From contig NZ_CAMVPU010000063.1 in the NCBI RefSeq assembly GCF_947169445.1, forward strand, positions 1 through 17,733: a DNA stretch of 17,733 nucleotides, given 5' to 3'. The stretch's first letter is position 1; every line of letters starts with the position of its first letter. Under the pieces are notes generated by a model, which ran no database searches, was not told the origin of the DNA, and worked only from the letters and a program-made list of their open reading frames with translations. This document shows, piece by piece, positions 1 through 7,958 of this stretch. The position numbers and the translations under genes were made by a program. The DNA is from an uncultured Butyrivibrio sp. (lineage in GTDB: Bacteria > Bacillota > Clostridia > Lachnospirales > Lachnospiraceae).

Positions 1-1282
1 CGGCATCCTTTCTATCAAAATAATCATCCATATTGCTGCTTAGCCCGGCAGCCTTCCATGCCTGGTCAAAAGAAATATCCTCTATATTGCTAAGATAGAC
101 AAAAGTACTGTCCTTGACAGCTCCGCCCATTCTGCCGGTAATCTCAAGGCGATACTTATAAGCACACTCATCTGTCTTCCAGGTTCCGTCAGCCATCTCA
201 TAATAGCGCACCATGGTCAACAACTGATTATTTGCTATGAGCTCCTCTGCCCGGTTTCCATCCGTCACTTCATAAGTCCTTACAACATCTGAATCAGCAA
301 TCAAGAATTGTGCACTAAGCGGATAATTAGGATTACTGTCTCCACTTTCTTTTTGTGTCATTACAAGCTTTGTGACCTTGTATGTTCCAGGATCAAACCT
401 TCCATAAAGCCATTCCCAGTTAGTCTCTAGCTCCGACTCGCCTTCCGGAGGAATAATATAAGCTATGTCATGATATGAAGCTTCAGCTACAATCCGAGGG
501 ACAGCCTCCCACTTCTCATCTATAAGTCTTTCCAAAGTGCATGGTTCACCATAGAACATCTCACCCACATCTTTTTTCTCATACTGCCTGAAATGTACAG
601 TAAGGCCTGTAGATGACACATTTCTAACATCCATCACCAGACCTAGAGCTTCTACCTCAGAATCAGATATATACTGTCCTATTCCACCTTCTGTCTTTGT
701 GATATCAAAGCTCATGGAATCCAGGATTGTCATAGCCTCATCCCACATACCGTCAGTCCATCCATCGCATCCTATGCTCTGGGCAACAATCTGTGGGCTA
801 TCACTTCCGAATGTGATGAAATCCCAGTGCTCATGCTCATCATAAGTTCCAACATGAGCAGTCTCACCCGCAAGAGCCATCTCTTCCTGCTTAAGACCTG
901 TCCCACATACTCCAAAACTGTCTGAGCAAAAGAGCTCTATCTGTCCCTCCGAAGCCTCCAGAGGTTTCAAGATAAAGCCATAAAGCCCATATGACATTTG
1001 GTCATCATCTACCGGACAGACTATATATTCCCATCCATCAGGAACAAAAAGTGATATCTGTCCATAAGGTCCTCCGGAAACGACTCTATAATCTGAATCT
1101 GCCTCTGCGGCTGGTTCCTCTATCTGCTCATCGGAAGCAGACTCCGTCGGTTCAACTGGTACAGAACTTTCCTGTGCCGGAGTATTTTCTTTTTCAACAT
1201 TCTCGTCAACTGCATTCCCGCAGGCAGTAACCATAATCAGGGTAGCTGCTGCAATTACTCCAAGAGTTCTTTTTATTCGCAT
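1..1282 (-). CDS. Secreted lipoprotein with Big_14-like Ig domain, C-terminus off the window
   Basis: An open frame runs from an ATG at 1282 to the left edge without a stop, about 427 residues, so the C-terminus is missing. The start is supported by AAAGGGA just upstream. The N-terminus is a lipoprotein signal: positively charged RIKR, a hydrophobic stretch, then a lipobox ending M-V-T-A-C with the lipidated Cys at residue 21. Residues 22-65 are a Glu/Ser/Pro-rich linker. Residues 66-195 form a globular part. Residues about 211-310 resemble the Big_14 bacterial Ig-like domain seen in Firmicute lipoproteins: a GL-V-HFRQYEKK core, a W-E-VPR segment, II-PPEGESE and WLYGRFDPGTYKVTK. It should sit on the outer face of the membrane. 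The gene lies 29 bp downstream of the CoiA-like gene and may share its transcript. Ligand or enzymatic role is unknown. Confidence 0.85.
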   Translation of the reverse strand, partial: MRIKRTLGVIAAATLIMVTACGNAVDENVEKENTPAQESSVPVEPTESASDEQIEEPAAEADSDYRVVSGGPYGQISLFVPDGWEYIVCPVDDDQMSYGLYGFILKPLEASEGQIELFCSDSFGVCGTGLKQEEMALAGETAHVGTYDEHEHWDFITFGSDSPQIVAQSIGCDGWTDGMWDEAMTILDSMSFDITKTEGGIGQYISDSEVEALGLVMDVRNVSSTGLTVHFRQYEKKDVGEMFYGEPCTLERLIDEKWEAVPRIVAEASYHDIAYIIPPEGESELETNWEWLYGRFDPGTYKVTKLVMTQKESGDSNPNYPLSAQFLIADSDVVRTYEVTDGNRAEELIANNQLLTMVRYYEMADGTWKTDECAYKYRLEITGRMGGAVKDSTFVYLSNIEDISFDQAWKAAGLSSNMDDYFDRKDA

Positions 1283-1311
1283 TTCATCCCTTTTACAACT
1301 TCTCCTTCATT

Positions 1312-2643
1312 TCATCGAATTGACCGAGTATATTTACATCTAGGATAACTACTGCATCCAACAAATCTGCCATTCCTACCATTTCTTTCAACAAGCCTGC
1401 TACCGCATTCGGGACACACGGTCGGATCGTATCTATTAGCATTACTTTCCCTATGTGGAATACTAATTTGTACTGCTGCCTTAGGATTGTTCCTAGAGCA
1501 TTCGATACATGTTCCCAGATTCACATGATTCTTCCCACCATATGAAGAAAACTCCTTATCCATCGCTATCTTTCCGCAGAACTCACACTTAACCCATCTG
1601 TTCCCATCAGGATCTTTAATAGGCTTTTCCTGTTGCTCAAAACCAGCAGCCATGTTGCGGGCAAATTCTTCCCGGGCTCTGCGCTTTTCTGACTCAGCCG
1701 CCTCCTTCTCTCGAAGCAACTGCTCCTCACGTTCTCTTATCTTTCGCTCGTATTCCTCTTGGAGTTTCTTTTCTTCTTCCAAGCGTTTTTGGCGTTCAGC
1801 CTCGCGCTTTTCCTGCTCCATGATACGTCTGTCGTGTTCACGATCCTGCTTCTTTCTGAATTCATAATATGCTTTATCATATAAAGTATCTAAACTATCT
1901 CTGTGAAACAATAGGTTATTATTCTCATCAAAAGAATAGTCACGGAGCATTCCTTCTGTAACAATTGTTTCACACCACAGTCCATCTATATCCTGATCAT
2001 AAAAGGCTGCTTCCAGGCGAGCATCTTTATAATCAATACCATCTATCGACAAAAACAGACAATAACCCTGTCTGCTTTCAATTTTCATCATCCATTCCGG
2101 AAACTGACCTTCGGAGCCACAATTCATGATATCAGCAATATAATAAATCTTGATATCCTGTGTATTCATATCAAGAATATCAAGCTTTTCATCTGTGATG
2201 TTTGCCCTATCATGGAAGTAGCTGATTGCAAGCTTATGGAGCTTTGATACAAAAGAAAACTCATACTTCCTGTCAGTGCTGTCATCAACTGCATTTATAG
2301 GCACTCTGGTGTCTATATCCCCAGTTCTAAGCTTATCATCAAGCCAACATTTCAATACTATTTTTGATTCTATCGAAGTCCTTCCTTCAGTTATTGCTGT
2401 GCACTCAAGCTTTGTATCAGAATCCTTTATCCTGAAATGTTGTTCCCTAAGATTTCTATCCCCAGCCACAAGAATAAGATTAGCACCGCAACCACACGGG
2501 CAGAACAATTCTCCGTTTCTGCTCTTTTCTCGCACCCAGTTCAGCTTCTCAGGTATATTGATCTGCTTACCGTCAATGACTGTATATATAGATTCAATTC
2601 CTATGGTTCTACCCTGATATATTGCCTCAGTCCTCTGAGCCAT
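1312..2643 (-). CDS. CoiA-like N-domain, coiled coil and two C-terminal zinc fingers
   Basis: This 443-residue protein starts with ATG at 2643 behind AAGGAG. Residues 45-70 have CPCGC followed by EQHF, the Cys/His pattern at the start of competence CoiA-like proteins. Residues 88-98 and 122-135 (IESKIVLK, then KYEFSFVSK) sit where CoiA has its helical ExxxK and sheet-E nuclease elements, but the resemblance is loose. Residues about 258-335 are a strongly charged Arg/Glu/Lys/Gln coiled coil. Two zinc modules follow: C353/C356/C379/C382, and C410/C413/C430/C436, the latter matching the topoisomerase-type C4 zinc finger (CPECGSRLVER...GRFVGC..YPRC). The tail strongly suggests nucleic-acid binding. 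A nuclease role is inference from the weak CoiA likeness. It lies 69 bp downstream of the membrane protein gene and 29 bp upstream of the lipoprotein gene. Confidence 0.8.
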   Translation of the reverse strand: MAQRTEAIYQGRTIGIESIYTVIDGKQINIPEKLNWVREKSRNGELFCPCGCGANLILVAGDRNLREQHFRIKDSDTKLECTAITEGRTSIESKIVLKCWLDDKLRTGDIDTRVPINAVDDSTDRKYEFSFVSKLHKLAISYFHDRANITDEKLDILDMNTQDIKIYYIADIMNCGSEGQFPEWMMKIESRQGYCLFLSIDGIDYKDARLEAAFYDQDIDGLWCETIVTEGMLRDYSFDENNNLLFHRDSLDTLYDKAYYEFRKKQDREHDRRIMEQEKREAERQKRLEEEKKLQEEYERKIREREEQLLREKEAAESEKRRAREEFARNMAAGFEQQEKPIKDPDGNRWVKCEFCGKIAMDKEFSSYGGKNHVNLGTCIECSRNNPKAAVQISIPHRESNANRYDPTVCPECGSRLVERNGRNGRFVGCSSYPRCKYTRSIR

Positions 2644-2712
2644 CGTGTTCTGCTCCTTACATCTTCATTCACATTCTCTACTGATATCCCGATAGTATCT
2701 CTTTTAGTATTT

Positions 2713-3270
2713 TTACTGATTAACTTCTCTCTTTCTCCATTTGATCTTGTAATACAACAATGCCAGTCCAAGACACAATACAGCGATTATCGCAAACCAC
2801 AGGATTATCACACCAGCAGACTGCTCATATACCTTTAGAAAGAAATAAGGTCCGTCCATTATTCTTACAGCATTCAGTACCAGTGCTATCGCACCATATG
2901 TAAGACTCGCTACCGCCGGCCATATGATTGTACTCAGCGAAAGCCTCTCAGTCTTTTCTAAAAAGAGAAGTGAGATTACTGATAATAACGGCCCGATAAA
3001 ATGGTTTATGGGCGCCACATCGTTAAGAAAGTAATATGCAATCCCGCCTTCCGGAGCAAGAACAAATGCAGCTATTAGAAATGTGACCGTCAGGCCAACT
3101 GCACTAATAAAATGCGCAACAGTGAGGATCTTCGGAAATTGTTTATTTCTCAAAACGCAGCAAATCACCCATACCGATACAACAAGCTGTAACACATTGC
3201 TGTCCACTGTGTACCACTCAAAAAGTCCAAACCGAAACGCATAGATATCGTGGGCAAATGCTATTCTCAT
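2713..3270 (-). CDS. Pr6Pr-like integral membrane protein
   Basis: This 185-residue, very hydrophobic protein has five clear membrane segments at about residues 25-41, 49-72, 88-104, 113-135 and 152-174, and a basic C-terminal tail (KIKWRKREVNQ). The sequence FEWYTVDSNVL before the first segment, a conserved-looking His90 in INHFIGPLLSVISLLF, and GPYFFLKVY near residue 140 resemble the Pr6Pr family of small bacterial membrane proteins, whose function is unknown. That family usually has one more helix before the SN motif, and only a short amphipathic stretch is seen here, so the N-terminus may be shortened. A GGGGAG site lies upstream but rather far (11 bases). The gene sits 39 bp downstream of the Nudix gene, suggesting co-transcription. 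Confidence 0.75.
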   Translation of the reverse strand: MRIAFAHDIYAFRFGLFEWYTVDSNVLQLVVSVWVICCVLRNKQFPKILTVAHFISAVGLTVTFLIAAFVLAPEGGIAYYFLNDVAPINHFIGPLLSVISLLFLEKTERLSLSTIIWPAVASLTYGAIALVLNAVRIMDGPYFFLKVYEQSAGVIILWFAIIAVLCLGLALLYYKIKWRKREVNQ

Positions 3271-3309
3271 TTATGATCAGTCTCCCCTAACCAATGCTTC
3301 TTATTAAAC

Positions 3310-3711
3310 TTACGCCATCCTTTTCTTGATCTCATCTATCAAAGTGATATCTGCCGGAAGCCATTTGACTGAATCAATGGTCTCTACATCAAGCCACCTG
3401 GCATCCTCAGCCTCTTTCAAAACCAGATCCCCAGATATAAGGCTGCACCAATAGCACCGCATAGACAGATGGAACTCCGGGTAATCATATTCGATTGTGC
3501 TGATATACTCATCAACGCTGATCTCGGAATCAAGTTCTTCCTTGATTTCCCTTACCAGAGCATCTTCAGGGCTCTCTCCCGGCTCAATCTTTCCTCCAGG
3601 GAATTCCCACCAGCCTTTATAATTGCCATATCCTCTGGCTGTAGCAAAGACTCTTTTCCCGTCTCTGATCAGCGCGGCTACTACATTTATTGTCTTTCTG
3701 GAAGTCTCCAT
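3310..3711 (-). CDS. MutT-type Nudix hydrolase (nucleoside triphosphate pyrophosphohydrolase)
   Basis: A 133-residue protein starting at ATG 3711 behind AGAGG at good distance. An in-frame GTG at 3738 would add nine residues but has a poor ribosome site. It matches small MutT/CTP pyrophosphohydrolase-like enzymes, which hydrolyse damaged or non-canonical (d)NTPs to monophosphates. The Nudix box spans residues about 40-62 (GGKIEPGES...REIKEEL), with catalytic R54-E55 and E58-E59 in place. The final Gly of the consensus is replaced by Asp (ELDSE), a common variant. The GNYKGWWEFPGGK lead-in and the C-terminal EDARWL...WLPAD are typical of this subfamily. It would act in the cytoplasm in nucleotide-pool cleaning. 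It is first in a possible operon with the membrane, CoiA-like and lipoprotein genes. The exact substrate cannot be told from sequence. Confidence 0.92.
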   Translation of the reverse strand: METSRKTINVVAALIRDGKRVFATARGYGNYKGWWEFPGGKIEPGESPEDALVREIKEELDSEISVDEYISTIEYDYPEFHLSMRCYWCSLISGDLVLKEAEDARWLDVETIDSVKWLPADITLIDEIKKRMA

Positions 3712-3752
3712 AAATGCCTCTTTTTCCCAAATAATCACTCTTTCAATTATAG

Positions 3753-3792
3753 TAAAAAAAATACTCTGATGCTATATGAGTCATCAGAGTAT
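3753..3792 (-). terminator. Rho-independent terminator, minus strand
   Basis: A perfect 11-bp inverted repeat (ATACTCTGATG at 3761-3771 and its complement at 3782-3792) with a 10-base loop. Read on the minus strand it is followed by eight T. It lies about 40 bp upstream of the Nudix start, so it either ends a transcript coming from the 4.1-kb side or acts in a leader. Confidence 0.85.
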
Positions 3793-4049
3793 CATCTATG
3801 GTAAATCCCCTTTTCTAAGCGGGTTATTGTAGGGAGGAAGGCCATCAACAATTTGGGATGACCTTTGTGTGTTATGAAAGTTTCTATGAAAAAGTGTTGT
3901 GTGGGGGTCAAGAAGTTTTGTTCTTCTTGATGTATTCATAATATTCCCTGAACCTTAAGGCAGCCTAAAATGATTTTGAACAAAATGTGTGCAGTTTCCT
4001 GGGGCTCGCCAAAATTTCACGGAATTTCAATAATTTCATTTTTTTATAA
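3793..4049. other. Gene-free stretch with inverted repeats, possible relict DNA
   Basis: No convincing gene is visible in either strand. There is an 8-bp perfect hairpin (TCAAGAAG...CTTCTTGA, about 3908-3930). A second stem around 3839-3866 pairs fully only as minus-strand RNA, because one position becomes a U-G pair there and a C-A mismatch on the plus strand. A minus-strand frame ending in a stop at 3908-3910 reads ...RFREYYEYIKKNKTS, which looks like a real protein tail, but an in-frame stop lies 19 codons upstream. It may be the decayed 3' end of a mobile-element gene. I cannot identify it. Confidence 0.35.
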
Positions 4050-4163
4050 TAAAAATTTCAATGCAGTCATGATACAATAAAACCACTCCATGTAGGGAGC
4101 CGTCGAGCACCTACATATCATAAGAAAACAGGGAGACGCCATGTTCTTGGTTGTTCTCCCTGT
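4050..4163 (+). repeat. Structured intergenic element, copy 1
   Basis: Shares an ordered set of blocks with a second copy at 13821-13940: AAATTTCAATG (4053-4063), a -10-like TACAAT (4073-4078), a first hairpin (ATGTAGG 4090-4096 with CCTACAT 4110-4116), the identical ATATCATAAGA (4115-4125), then a second hairpin (ACAGGGAGA 4128-4136 with TCTCCCTGT 4155-4163). Spacing between the blocks up to the first stem is identical in both copies. Strand is not certain. On the plus strand it reads as promoter plus structured RNA. On the minus strand the second hairpin is followed by TTTCTT and could end the 4180-4524 remnant's transcript. Confidence 0.65.
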
Positions 4164-4179
4164 ACTACGTTATGGGGTA

Positions 4180-4524
4180 TTACATATTCAATATCTCATA
4201 AAGCTCCGGTGTCAGATACTTCTTCAGAAGTCCTTCAGCATCAATCTTCCCAAATCCACCATAGAATTCCTCAGCCACGCCGCCGGCTATTGCTCCGAAG
4301 GTATCCGAATCACATTCCAGAGAAAAGACATTTCGAAGGAATGACTCGTAATCGCTGCTCTCATAGAAACATCTCATTGCTGCAGGTACTGAGCCCTGAC
4401 AGCTTTCATTCCACTTATAGCGAGGCCTGATCTCATCAAGACTGTAGCATAACGGCTGTAGTATTGCCACATATAATGATGCAGGAGGCAGGATCTGAAA
4501 TCTATCTTGCAGTCCTGAATACAT
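4180..4524 (-). pseudogene. ADP-ribosylglycohydrolase, C-terminal remnant only
   Basis: An open frame of 114 codons whose last about 85 residues match the C-terminus of ADP-ribosylglycohydrolase family enzymes, which remove ADP-ribose from proteins or small molecules using two magnesium ions. Recognisable parts are LDEIRPRYKWNESCQGSVPAAM, the acidic metal-binding ECDSDTFGAIAGGVAEEFYGG, and the closing LLKKYLTPELYEIL. Family members are normally about 260-350 residues. The whole N-terminal half, with the first metal-binding motif, is absent, so it cannot be active as it stands. The apparent start at 4524 overlaps the last 23 bases of the helicase-fusion gene and is probably an accident of the junction. 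Homology seems to begin near 4440-4470. The active-site DSDT is intact, so decay may be recent. Confidence 0.8.
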
Positions 4525-7500
4525 AATCTATGGACGCACTGTTTTCAAAGCAGAGATAACTATTGTATGTTTTAACCGTACATGACATTACTTTGATACC
4601 TGCGGGAATAAGGATCTGATAACCTTTGGTTGACATAAGTATTGTCGTGCGGCCGCTTTTTTCTCCATGTGATATGTATTTTGCCGCGTTACCAAGATCA
4701 GTCCATGAGAGATCATCCTCTCCTCTTGCACTTAATATCTCTTTTTTGTTCCAGTCAAAGTAATTCCACCATGTGTTCGTTGCACTGTTATACTGTCTTG
4801 AAGTATCCTGATTCTCAGACAGGAGCAGCTCTCCGCTTTTTGATATAAAACTTAATTTCCCGGTTCTTTTGTCGATCTTTACCGTCAGTTTGTCAAGTCT
4901 TATCTCCAGATACTCCCTCATATCGGCACACAGCCATTTGACCGGTTTCTTTTGTGTTACCTCTTCCGGAAGACTTTTAAGCTTACCGCAGTTTTCTTTG
5001 GAGAATGTTACTCTTACCGTTTCATCAGCAATCGGAGTGATCGTCATGACCCCGTATCCACCGAATATCTCCAGTTTTTCCCTGTCTTTGTTGATCCACC
5101 TTACGCCGTTGTTGATCGCGGAATGACCCGGCGGTTTGATGGATGTTGTATTTGGCATCGTATTGTATTCGGATGCCGTTCTCTTATCTTCCTTAGTCTT
5201 GTCACGGCTGTCGGATATTTGCTTAATACTGACTGCAGGTCTTGTTAATGCTGCATTGGCTTTGACTGTCGTTCTGTCCTGTTCTGACTTATCGGGTTTG
5301 ACTGTTATTTTCTTCGGTCCGTATTTATCCCTGTAAGCCCTCTCCATGTCTCCTTCAAGTGCCGATTTTCTGGCAAGTTCCTCTTTTGTCAGGAATTCCT
5401 CTTCTAATACACGGGGTTTGATATGATAATCATCTTCTTCAAATGAGATATTCTTACGCTCCTCCGGAACAGGATTGGCTATCAGGCCGCTGCACTTACC
5501 GTTACTGAATACCGCCAGTTCATGCAGTGCTCTGGTGGCCGCTACATACAAAAGCTTCGCATACCCGTCTTCCTCCGGATATGCCGCTTCAGAAGCATCA
5601 AAGATTATCACACAGTCAAACTCAAGACCTTTGGAATACTCAACCGGTATCACATATGTCCCGTTTCCGAATTCCGTATCTTCACCCGAAAAAAAGCTTA
5701 CCTTAGTCTTAGTGCGCTGCTTCATATATTCGAATACTTCCGCGGCTTCTGCAATATCTTTACATATTACGGCTATGGTCTCATATCCCTTATCCTGCAT
5801 CGTTACGGCCTTATCTGTAACAGCCTTAAGCAATGCATCATTATCTTTACATTCTATACATTCAACCTTATCTCTATGCCGGACTATCGGTTCTACGGGA
5901 TATATCGGAAAAGTACCGTGGCGCAGTATATCCGTTGCAAATTCGGATATCTCCACCGTATTACGATAACTCTTCCTAAGCAGGCCAAAGTAATCGTATT
6001 TATCCGGAAGCATCACCTTCTTAAGATCCTCCCAATCGGATAATCCGCATCCGAAGTTGATATTTTGGGATACATCTCCCATTATGGTAAATGTGCATCT
6101 GCTCATGCAGTACTTAAGTGACTCGTATATCATCATGCCAAAGTCCTGTGCTTCATCAATGACCACATGACTGGCTTCCTGGATGATCTCACTCTCCTTG
6201 ATGCGCTTATATATATATGCGAGCGATGCCAGATCATACAGATCAGGTGAATCTTTCACATATATTATTTCCGGATCTGCTGCCTTCTGCGCAGCTACAA
6301 ATATCTCATACAGATCAAATACCGAATCCTTCCAAATATAGCGGTTAAAGTAGTTCTTATGTTTTCTTATAAGACTCTTCTGCTCTTCCTGATTATATGA
6401 ATAGTATTTTCCGTATATCTCCGTCTCAAGCTTGCCCATGAGTATATCATTCATACGCTCAAACTTTCGCGCCATGGGCCAGTCCGGATAATCCAGGATC
6501 GCCTTCTCTATCTCTTCCTTACTCATTATAAGGTTATCATTCTTTTCTATGCGGATATCTTCTCTTGGTATATGCTCCCATTCCGTCTTTTCACAGAATT
6601 CCTTAAGGCGTCTGAACCACTCTTCCGTTCCCTTTATTCCTATACTCTTTTCTTTCTTGTCATATAACCGGACCTTGTACTTTTTTCTGTCCCAGTCCTC
6701 ATAGAGTAATCTTACAAAAAGATCCTCCATTGTCATCTGGCTTACACCGTATACATCCAGATCCGGGAGAACACCGGTGATATAGTTAAGCAGAACCTTA
6801 TTGCTTCCCACGATATAGAAACCGTCCGGCTTGAACTCTCTCTCATAGTTATAGAGAATATAGGATATCCTGTGCATAGCTACGGTAGTCTTACCTGATC
6901 CGGCACTTCCCTGTACCAGTACATTATGCTTTGGATTCTTACGGATTATCTCATTCTGTTCCTGCTGTATCGTGGCAATGATCTCACTTAATACATTGCG
7001 CTTACTCTTGGACAGATATTTGGTAAGCAGGTCGTCGTTGGCTACCACATCAGAATCGTAATAATCCTTGATCGCTCCGTCTTCTATCTCATAGGTACGC
7101 TTTCTTTTAAGATCTACCTTATATATCCCTTCCTTGGGGACTTTATAATCGCATATACCAAGACTGTGATCGTAATAAACGGAAGATATGGGAGCCCGCC
7201 AGTCAATAACCTCTGGCTTGCTGGGATCTCCCGCTATGACAGTCTTACCGATATAGAAGGTCTCGCGCCTGTTCTCGTCAGGATCTTCAATATCAATACG
7301 TCCGAAAAACGGCTTTCTGCCTGCTCTCTCTGCCCGCCTTATCTCATTGCGCATTTGTGAAAACTTCGCATCGGTATTAAACCACTGAGCAAGTCCTTCC
7401 TTATCGTCCGCATCATAGACCTCTCTAAGGGATTTTAACTCATCCTGCAGCTGTACCGCCTGCTGTCTTACTCTGTTAAGTCTCTCCTCGGCGATCGTTT

Positions 7501-7576
7501 TTACCATATTCAGTTTTTTTTCTTCGTCTTCCCGGTTTGTTCCGTAGAAAGTTCCGGTTAACTTCTTTTCGCTCAT
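4502..7576 (-). CDS. helD: HelD-type RNA polymerase recycling helicase fused to a GH31 N-terminal domain
   Basis: A 1024-residue protein starting at 7576 behind AAAAAGGAG. Residues 1-755 are a HelD/UvrD-Rep-like SF1 ATPase that releases stalled RNA polymerase: an N-terminal coiled coil (about 10-85) expected to enter the polymerase secondary channel, VIDWRAPISSVYY (123-135), Walker A GSAGSGKTT (223-231), Walker B VVIDEAQD (471-478), RKSYRN (534-539), motif V VEYSKGLEFD (645-654) and motif VI YVAATRA (677-683). HelD normally ends near KYGPKK (751-756) at about 700-780 residues. Here a polar linker (757-825) leads to a beta-rich region (826-1024) that looks like the N-terminal sandwich of family 31 glycosidases: a VRVTFSKEN strand, RTGKLSFISKSGELLL, and ISHGEKS...MSTKGYQILIPAG...IDYVF. 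It stops just before where a GH31 catalytic barrel would begin. ATPase motifs are all intact, so the helicase part should work. Confidence 0.9.
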   Translation of the reverse strand: MSEKKLTGTFYGTNREDEEKKLNMVKTIAEERLNRVRQQAVQLQDELKSLREVYDADDKEGLAQWFNTDAKFSQMRNEIRRAERAGRKPFFGRIDIEDPDENRRETFYIGKTVIAGDPSKPEVIDWRAPISSVYYDHSLGICDYKVPKEGIYKVDLKRKRTYEIEDGAIKDYYDSDVVANDDLLTKYLSKSKRNVLSEIIATIQQEQNEIIRKNPKHNVLVQGSAGSGKTTVAMHRISYILYNYEREFKPDGFYIVGSNKVLLNYITGVLPDLDVYGVSQMTMEDLFVRLLYEDWDRKKYKVRLYDKKEKSIGIKGTEEWFRRLKEFCEKTEWEHIPREDIRIEKNDNLIMSKEEIEKAILDYPDWPMARKFERMNDILMGKLETEIYGKYYSYNQEEQKSLIRKHKNYFNRYIWKDSVFDLYEIFVAAQKAADPEIIYVKDSPDLYDLASLAYIYKRIKESEIIQEASHVVIDEAQDFGMMIYESLKYCMSRCTFTIMGDVSQNINFGCGLSDWEDLKKVMLPDKYDYFGLLRKSYRNTVEISEFATDILRHGTFPIYPVEPIVRHRDKVECIECKDNDALLKAVTDKAVTMQDKGYETIAVICKDIAEAAEVFEYMKQRTKTKVSFFSGEDTEFGNGTYVIPVEYSKGLEFDCVIIFDASEAAYPEEDGYAKLLYVAATRALHELAVFSNGKCSGLIANPVPEERKNISFEEDDYHIKPRVLEEEFLTKEELARKSALEGDMERAYRDKYGPKKITVKPDKSEQDRTTVKANAALTRPAVSIKQISDSRDKTKEDKRTASEYNTMPNTTSIKPPGHSAINNGVRWINKDREKLEIFGGYGVMTITPIADETVRVTFSKENCGKLKSLPEEVTQKKPVKWLCADMREYLEIRLDKLTVKIDKRTGKLSFISKSGELLLSENQDTSRQYNSATNTWWNYFDWNKKEILSARGEDDLSWTDLGNAAKYISHGEKSGRTTILMSTKGYQILIPAGIKVMSCTVKTYNSYLCFENSASIDYVFRTAR

Positions 7577-7680
7577 CGGCAGTCTCCTTTTTGTTCCTAA
7601 ATCTTAGCAGAGATATAAAAAAAGGTATAGACTTGTATTTGAAAATTTGTTAACATGGAAAATGAAGTGTGTATATATGA

Positions 7681-7712
7681 AAACAGCGGATGATAAGTCC
7701 GCTGTTTTTTTC
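7681..7712. terminator. Strong hairpin terminator, probably bidirectional
   Basis: An 11-bp perfect stem (7681-7691 with 7699-7709) and a 7-base loop. On the plus strand it is followed by a run of seven T (7706-7712). On the minus strand only four T follow. The only gene-like sequence just upstream on either strand is the rsmA remnant on the minus strand, so it may be that gene's original terminator. It separates the remnant from the helicase gene. No plus-strand gene that would need it was found between 7577 and 7680. Confidence 0.8.
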
Positions 7713-7763
7713 TTTGATCATATATATTTTTTCATGGATCCCTAAGTGCTTCTTAAAAGAATG

Positions 7764-7958
7764 TCACCTCAATATATCCGCCAATTCGGCGAACTGTGCA
7801 AGAGTGAGGGCTTCGCCTCGTATCGTAGGGCTAAGGTCCAACTGAGCTAATGCGCTCTCTATCTTCTCTCTGGTAAGTCCCAACGATCCGCCCAAAAGTG
7901 CATTGACCAGAGTTAATGCGTCTCTTTGGACATTTCTATATTTCCTCTCCTGCTCAGC
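7764..7958 (-). pseudogene. rsmA: RsmA (KsgA) 16S rRNA dimethyltransferase, C-terminal remnant
   Basis: A minus-strand frame ending at TGA 7764-7766, open back to an in-frame TAG at 7959-7961. About the last 58 residues read as the C-terminal helical domain of RsmA, which dimethylates two adjacent adenines near the 3' end of 16S rRNA. Key parts are RDALTLVNALLGG, LTREKIESALAQLDLSP, IRGEALTLAQFAELADIL and the stop. Intact RsmA is about 270-300 residues. The SAM-binding Rossmann domain and catalytic N-L/I-P-Y motif are missing, because the likeness ends at roughly 7935-7950 where unrelated A+T-rich DNA begins. No suitable start codon lies in the remnant. It is a truncated gene left by insertion or deletion on the 8-kb side. 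Confidence 0.8.

Noticed and set aside
3712..3738. Longer Nudix start at GTG 3738
   Set aside because: It would bury the AGAGG site that serves ATG 3711 and has only a poor GAAAGA directly against the GTG.
3908..3995. Minus-strand fragment ending RFREYYEYIKKNKTS, taken for a transposase tail
   Set aside because: It looks protein-like, but it is under 30 codons with an in-frame stop and no inverted terminal repeats that I can define, so it is noted only as possible relict DNA.
4141..4344. Plus-strand frame of 67 codons starting in the second hairpin of element copy 1
   Set aside because: It has no ribosome site placed for its ATG that is not part of the stem, and most of it lies antisense to the ADP-ribosylglycohydrolase remnant, whose protein likeness is clear.
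5475..6043. Two long plus-strand frames (164 and 173 codons) inside the helicase gene
   Set aside because: They are antisense to strongly conserved helicase motifs, have no recognisable protein features and lack ribosome sites.
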